The translations under genes were made by a program, and so were the position numbers. From the NCBI GenBank assembly GCA_018268715.1, contig JAFDVZ010000006.1:62001-126000 (forward strand): a stretch of DNA of 64,000 nucleotides, in the 5' to 3' direction. Source of the stretch: Acidobacteriota bacterium (GTDB lineage Bacteria > Acidobacteriota > Terriglobia > Bryobacterales > Bryobacteraceae). Of the stretch, positions 63,298 to 64,000 are shown piece after piece. The notes below the pieces were generated by a model that saw nothing but the letters and a program-made list of their open reading frames with translations, made no database searches and was not told the DNA's origin. Numbering within the stretch: the stretch's first letter is position 1; each line of letters starts with the position of its first letter.

Positions 63298-64000
63298 GTG
63301 CCTAACTTCCTGATTCATCACTGGGACACGCTGCTGATACCAGCGGCGGTGTTTGTCGCGGTGCTGGCCGCCGGATGGTTCGCGCAACGCATCCTGTTCC
63401 GCGCCCTGCAGCGCTGGGCCGGCCGCACCGCCACCAAGCTCGACGACATGCTGGTGGAGACCCTTCGCGGACCGTTGCTGGTCTGGATCCTCATCCTCGC
63501 CCTGCACCTGGGCGCCCAAGCCTCCGACCTGCCGGCCAAGGCCACCACCCTGGTCACCCGCACCCTGCTGGTCCTCTGGATCGCCTCGCTCACCATGGCC
63601 GCCGCCAAACTCGCGGCGAGGCTGACACGCCACTGGGGCGGCGCCGTATCGGAGGGCGCGCTCCCCGTCACCACGCTGACCCAGAACCTGGCGAGCATCA
63701 GCGTCGCCATCGCGGGATTGCTGGTGATATTGAACACCCTGGGCATCTCGGTCACGCCCATCCTCACCGCCCTGGGCGTCGGCGGTTTGGCCGTGGCCCT
63801 GGCTTTGCAGGACACGCTGTCCAACCTCTTCGCCGGCTTCTACGTGAGCATCGCCGGACAGGTCCGCGTCGGCGACTACATCAAGCTCGGCTCCGGCGAG
63901 GAGGGCTACGTCGACGACATCAGTTGGCGCAGCACCACGCTCCGCGCACTGCCCAATAACCTGATCGTGGTCCCCAACGCGAAGCTCGCACAGGCCACCG
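63298..64000 (+). CDS. MscS-family mechanosensitive ion channel (truncated by window edge)
   Basis: An open frame from GTG 63298 to the window end, at least 234 residues. Three or four membrane helices (PAAVFVAVLAAGWF, LLVWILILALHLGA, LLVLWIASLTMAAA, IAGLLVILNTLGI) precede the pore-lining helix and beta domain: GVGGLAVALALQDTLSNLFAG, then GQVRVGDYIKLGSGEEGYV and WRSTTLRALPNNLIVVPN. Releases solutes on osmotic downshock. The start is uncertain because AAGG lies right at the GTG. Confidence 0.9.
   Translation, partial: MPNFLIHHWDTLLIPAAVFVAVLAAGWFAQRILFRALQRWAGRTATKLDDMLVETLRGPLLVWILILALHLGAQASDLPAKATTLVTRTLLVLWIASLTMAAAKLAARLTRHWGGAVSEGALPVTTLTQNLASISVAIAGLLVILNTLGISVTPILTALGVGGLAVALALQDTLSNLFAGFYVSIAGQVRVGDYIKLGSGEEGYVDDISWRSTTLRALPNNLIVVPNAKLAQAT

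Overview
The window reads as a high-GC bacterial chromosome, most likely Acidobacteriota of the Bryobacter/Solibacter type. This is inferred from gene content: two very large Oar-type outer-membrane receptors with carboxypeptidase-regulatory N-termini, secreted peptidases, sulfatase and ceramidase-like enzymes, and many TPR proteins. Genes are dense on both strands, often with 4-base stop/start overlaps. There are no tRNAs, rRNAs, transposases or phage genes.

Layout. 1-8.7 kb: truncated glycoside hydrolase family 2 gene, GAF-ANTAR regulator, secreted TPR peptidase, Oar receptor, thiolase, ECF sigma/anti-sigma pair. 8.7-16 kb: ridA-pyrD, two multidomain histidine kinases with degenerate phosphotransfer parts, small membrane-protein genes. 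16-28 kb: second Oar receptor with a strong terminator, glgB, adenosine-deaminase-family gene, ceramidase-like gene, a tandem array of gene-junction repeats, FGGY kinase, YegP. 27.3-31 kb: HU, site-2 protease, two glycosyltransferases and a prepilin peptidase on one strand. 31-40.7 kb: flavin reductase, two TPR proteins, a four-gene unit of coiled-coil protein, roadblock-OmpA membrane protein, Ras-like GTPase and PAS kinase, then glcD and a TlpA thioredoxin. 40.7-48.5 kb: two QueD/PTPS paralogues with folE, yceD-rpmF-plsX-dsbD, and an M28 peptidase. 48.5-55 kb: flagellar operon flgB-flgC-fliE-fliF-fliG-fliH-fliI-fliJ. 55-64 kb: TolC-type protein, a structured intergenic element, threonine synthase, SET-domain protein, mdh, sulfatase, HxlR regulator with a divergent NADP oxidoreductase, and a truncated MscS channel.

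The most unusual item is at 24875-25643. Six imperfect copies, four of them exactly 143 bp, rebuild the junction between the ceramidase-like gene and the FGGY kinase gene. Each copy begins like the kinase N-terminus and ends like the ceramidase C-terminus, and most link to the next through an ATGA stop/start overlap. Other points of interest are the roadblock-OmpA/GTPase/kinase operon, two genes (fliG and a TPR lipoprotein) whose expected N-termini lie upstream of any canonical start, a QueD paralogue lacking the catalytic cysteine, and an interleaved inverted-repeat structure ahead of thrC.
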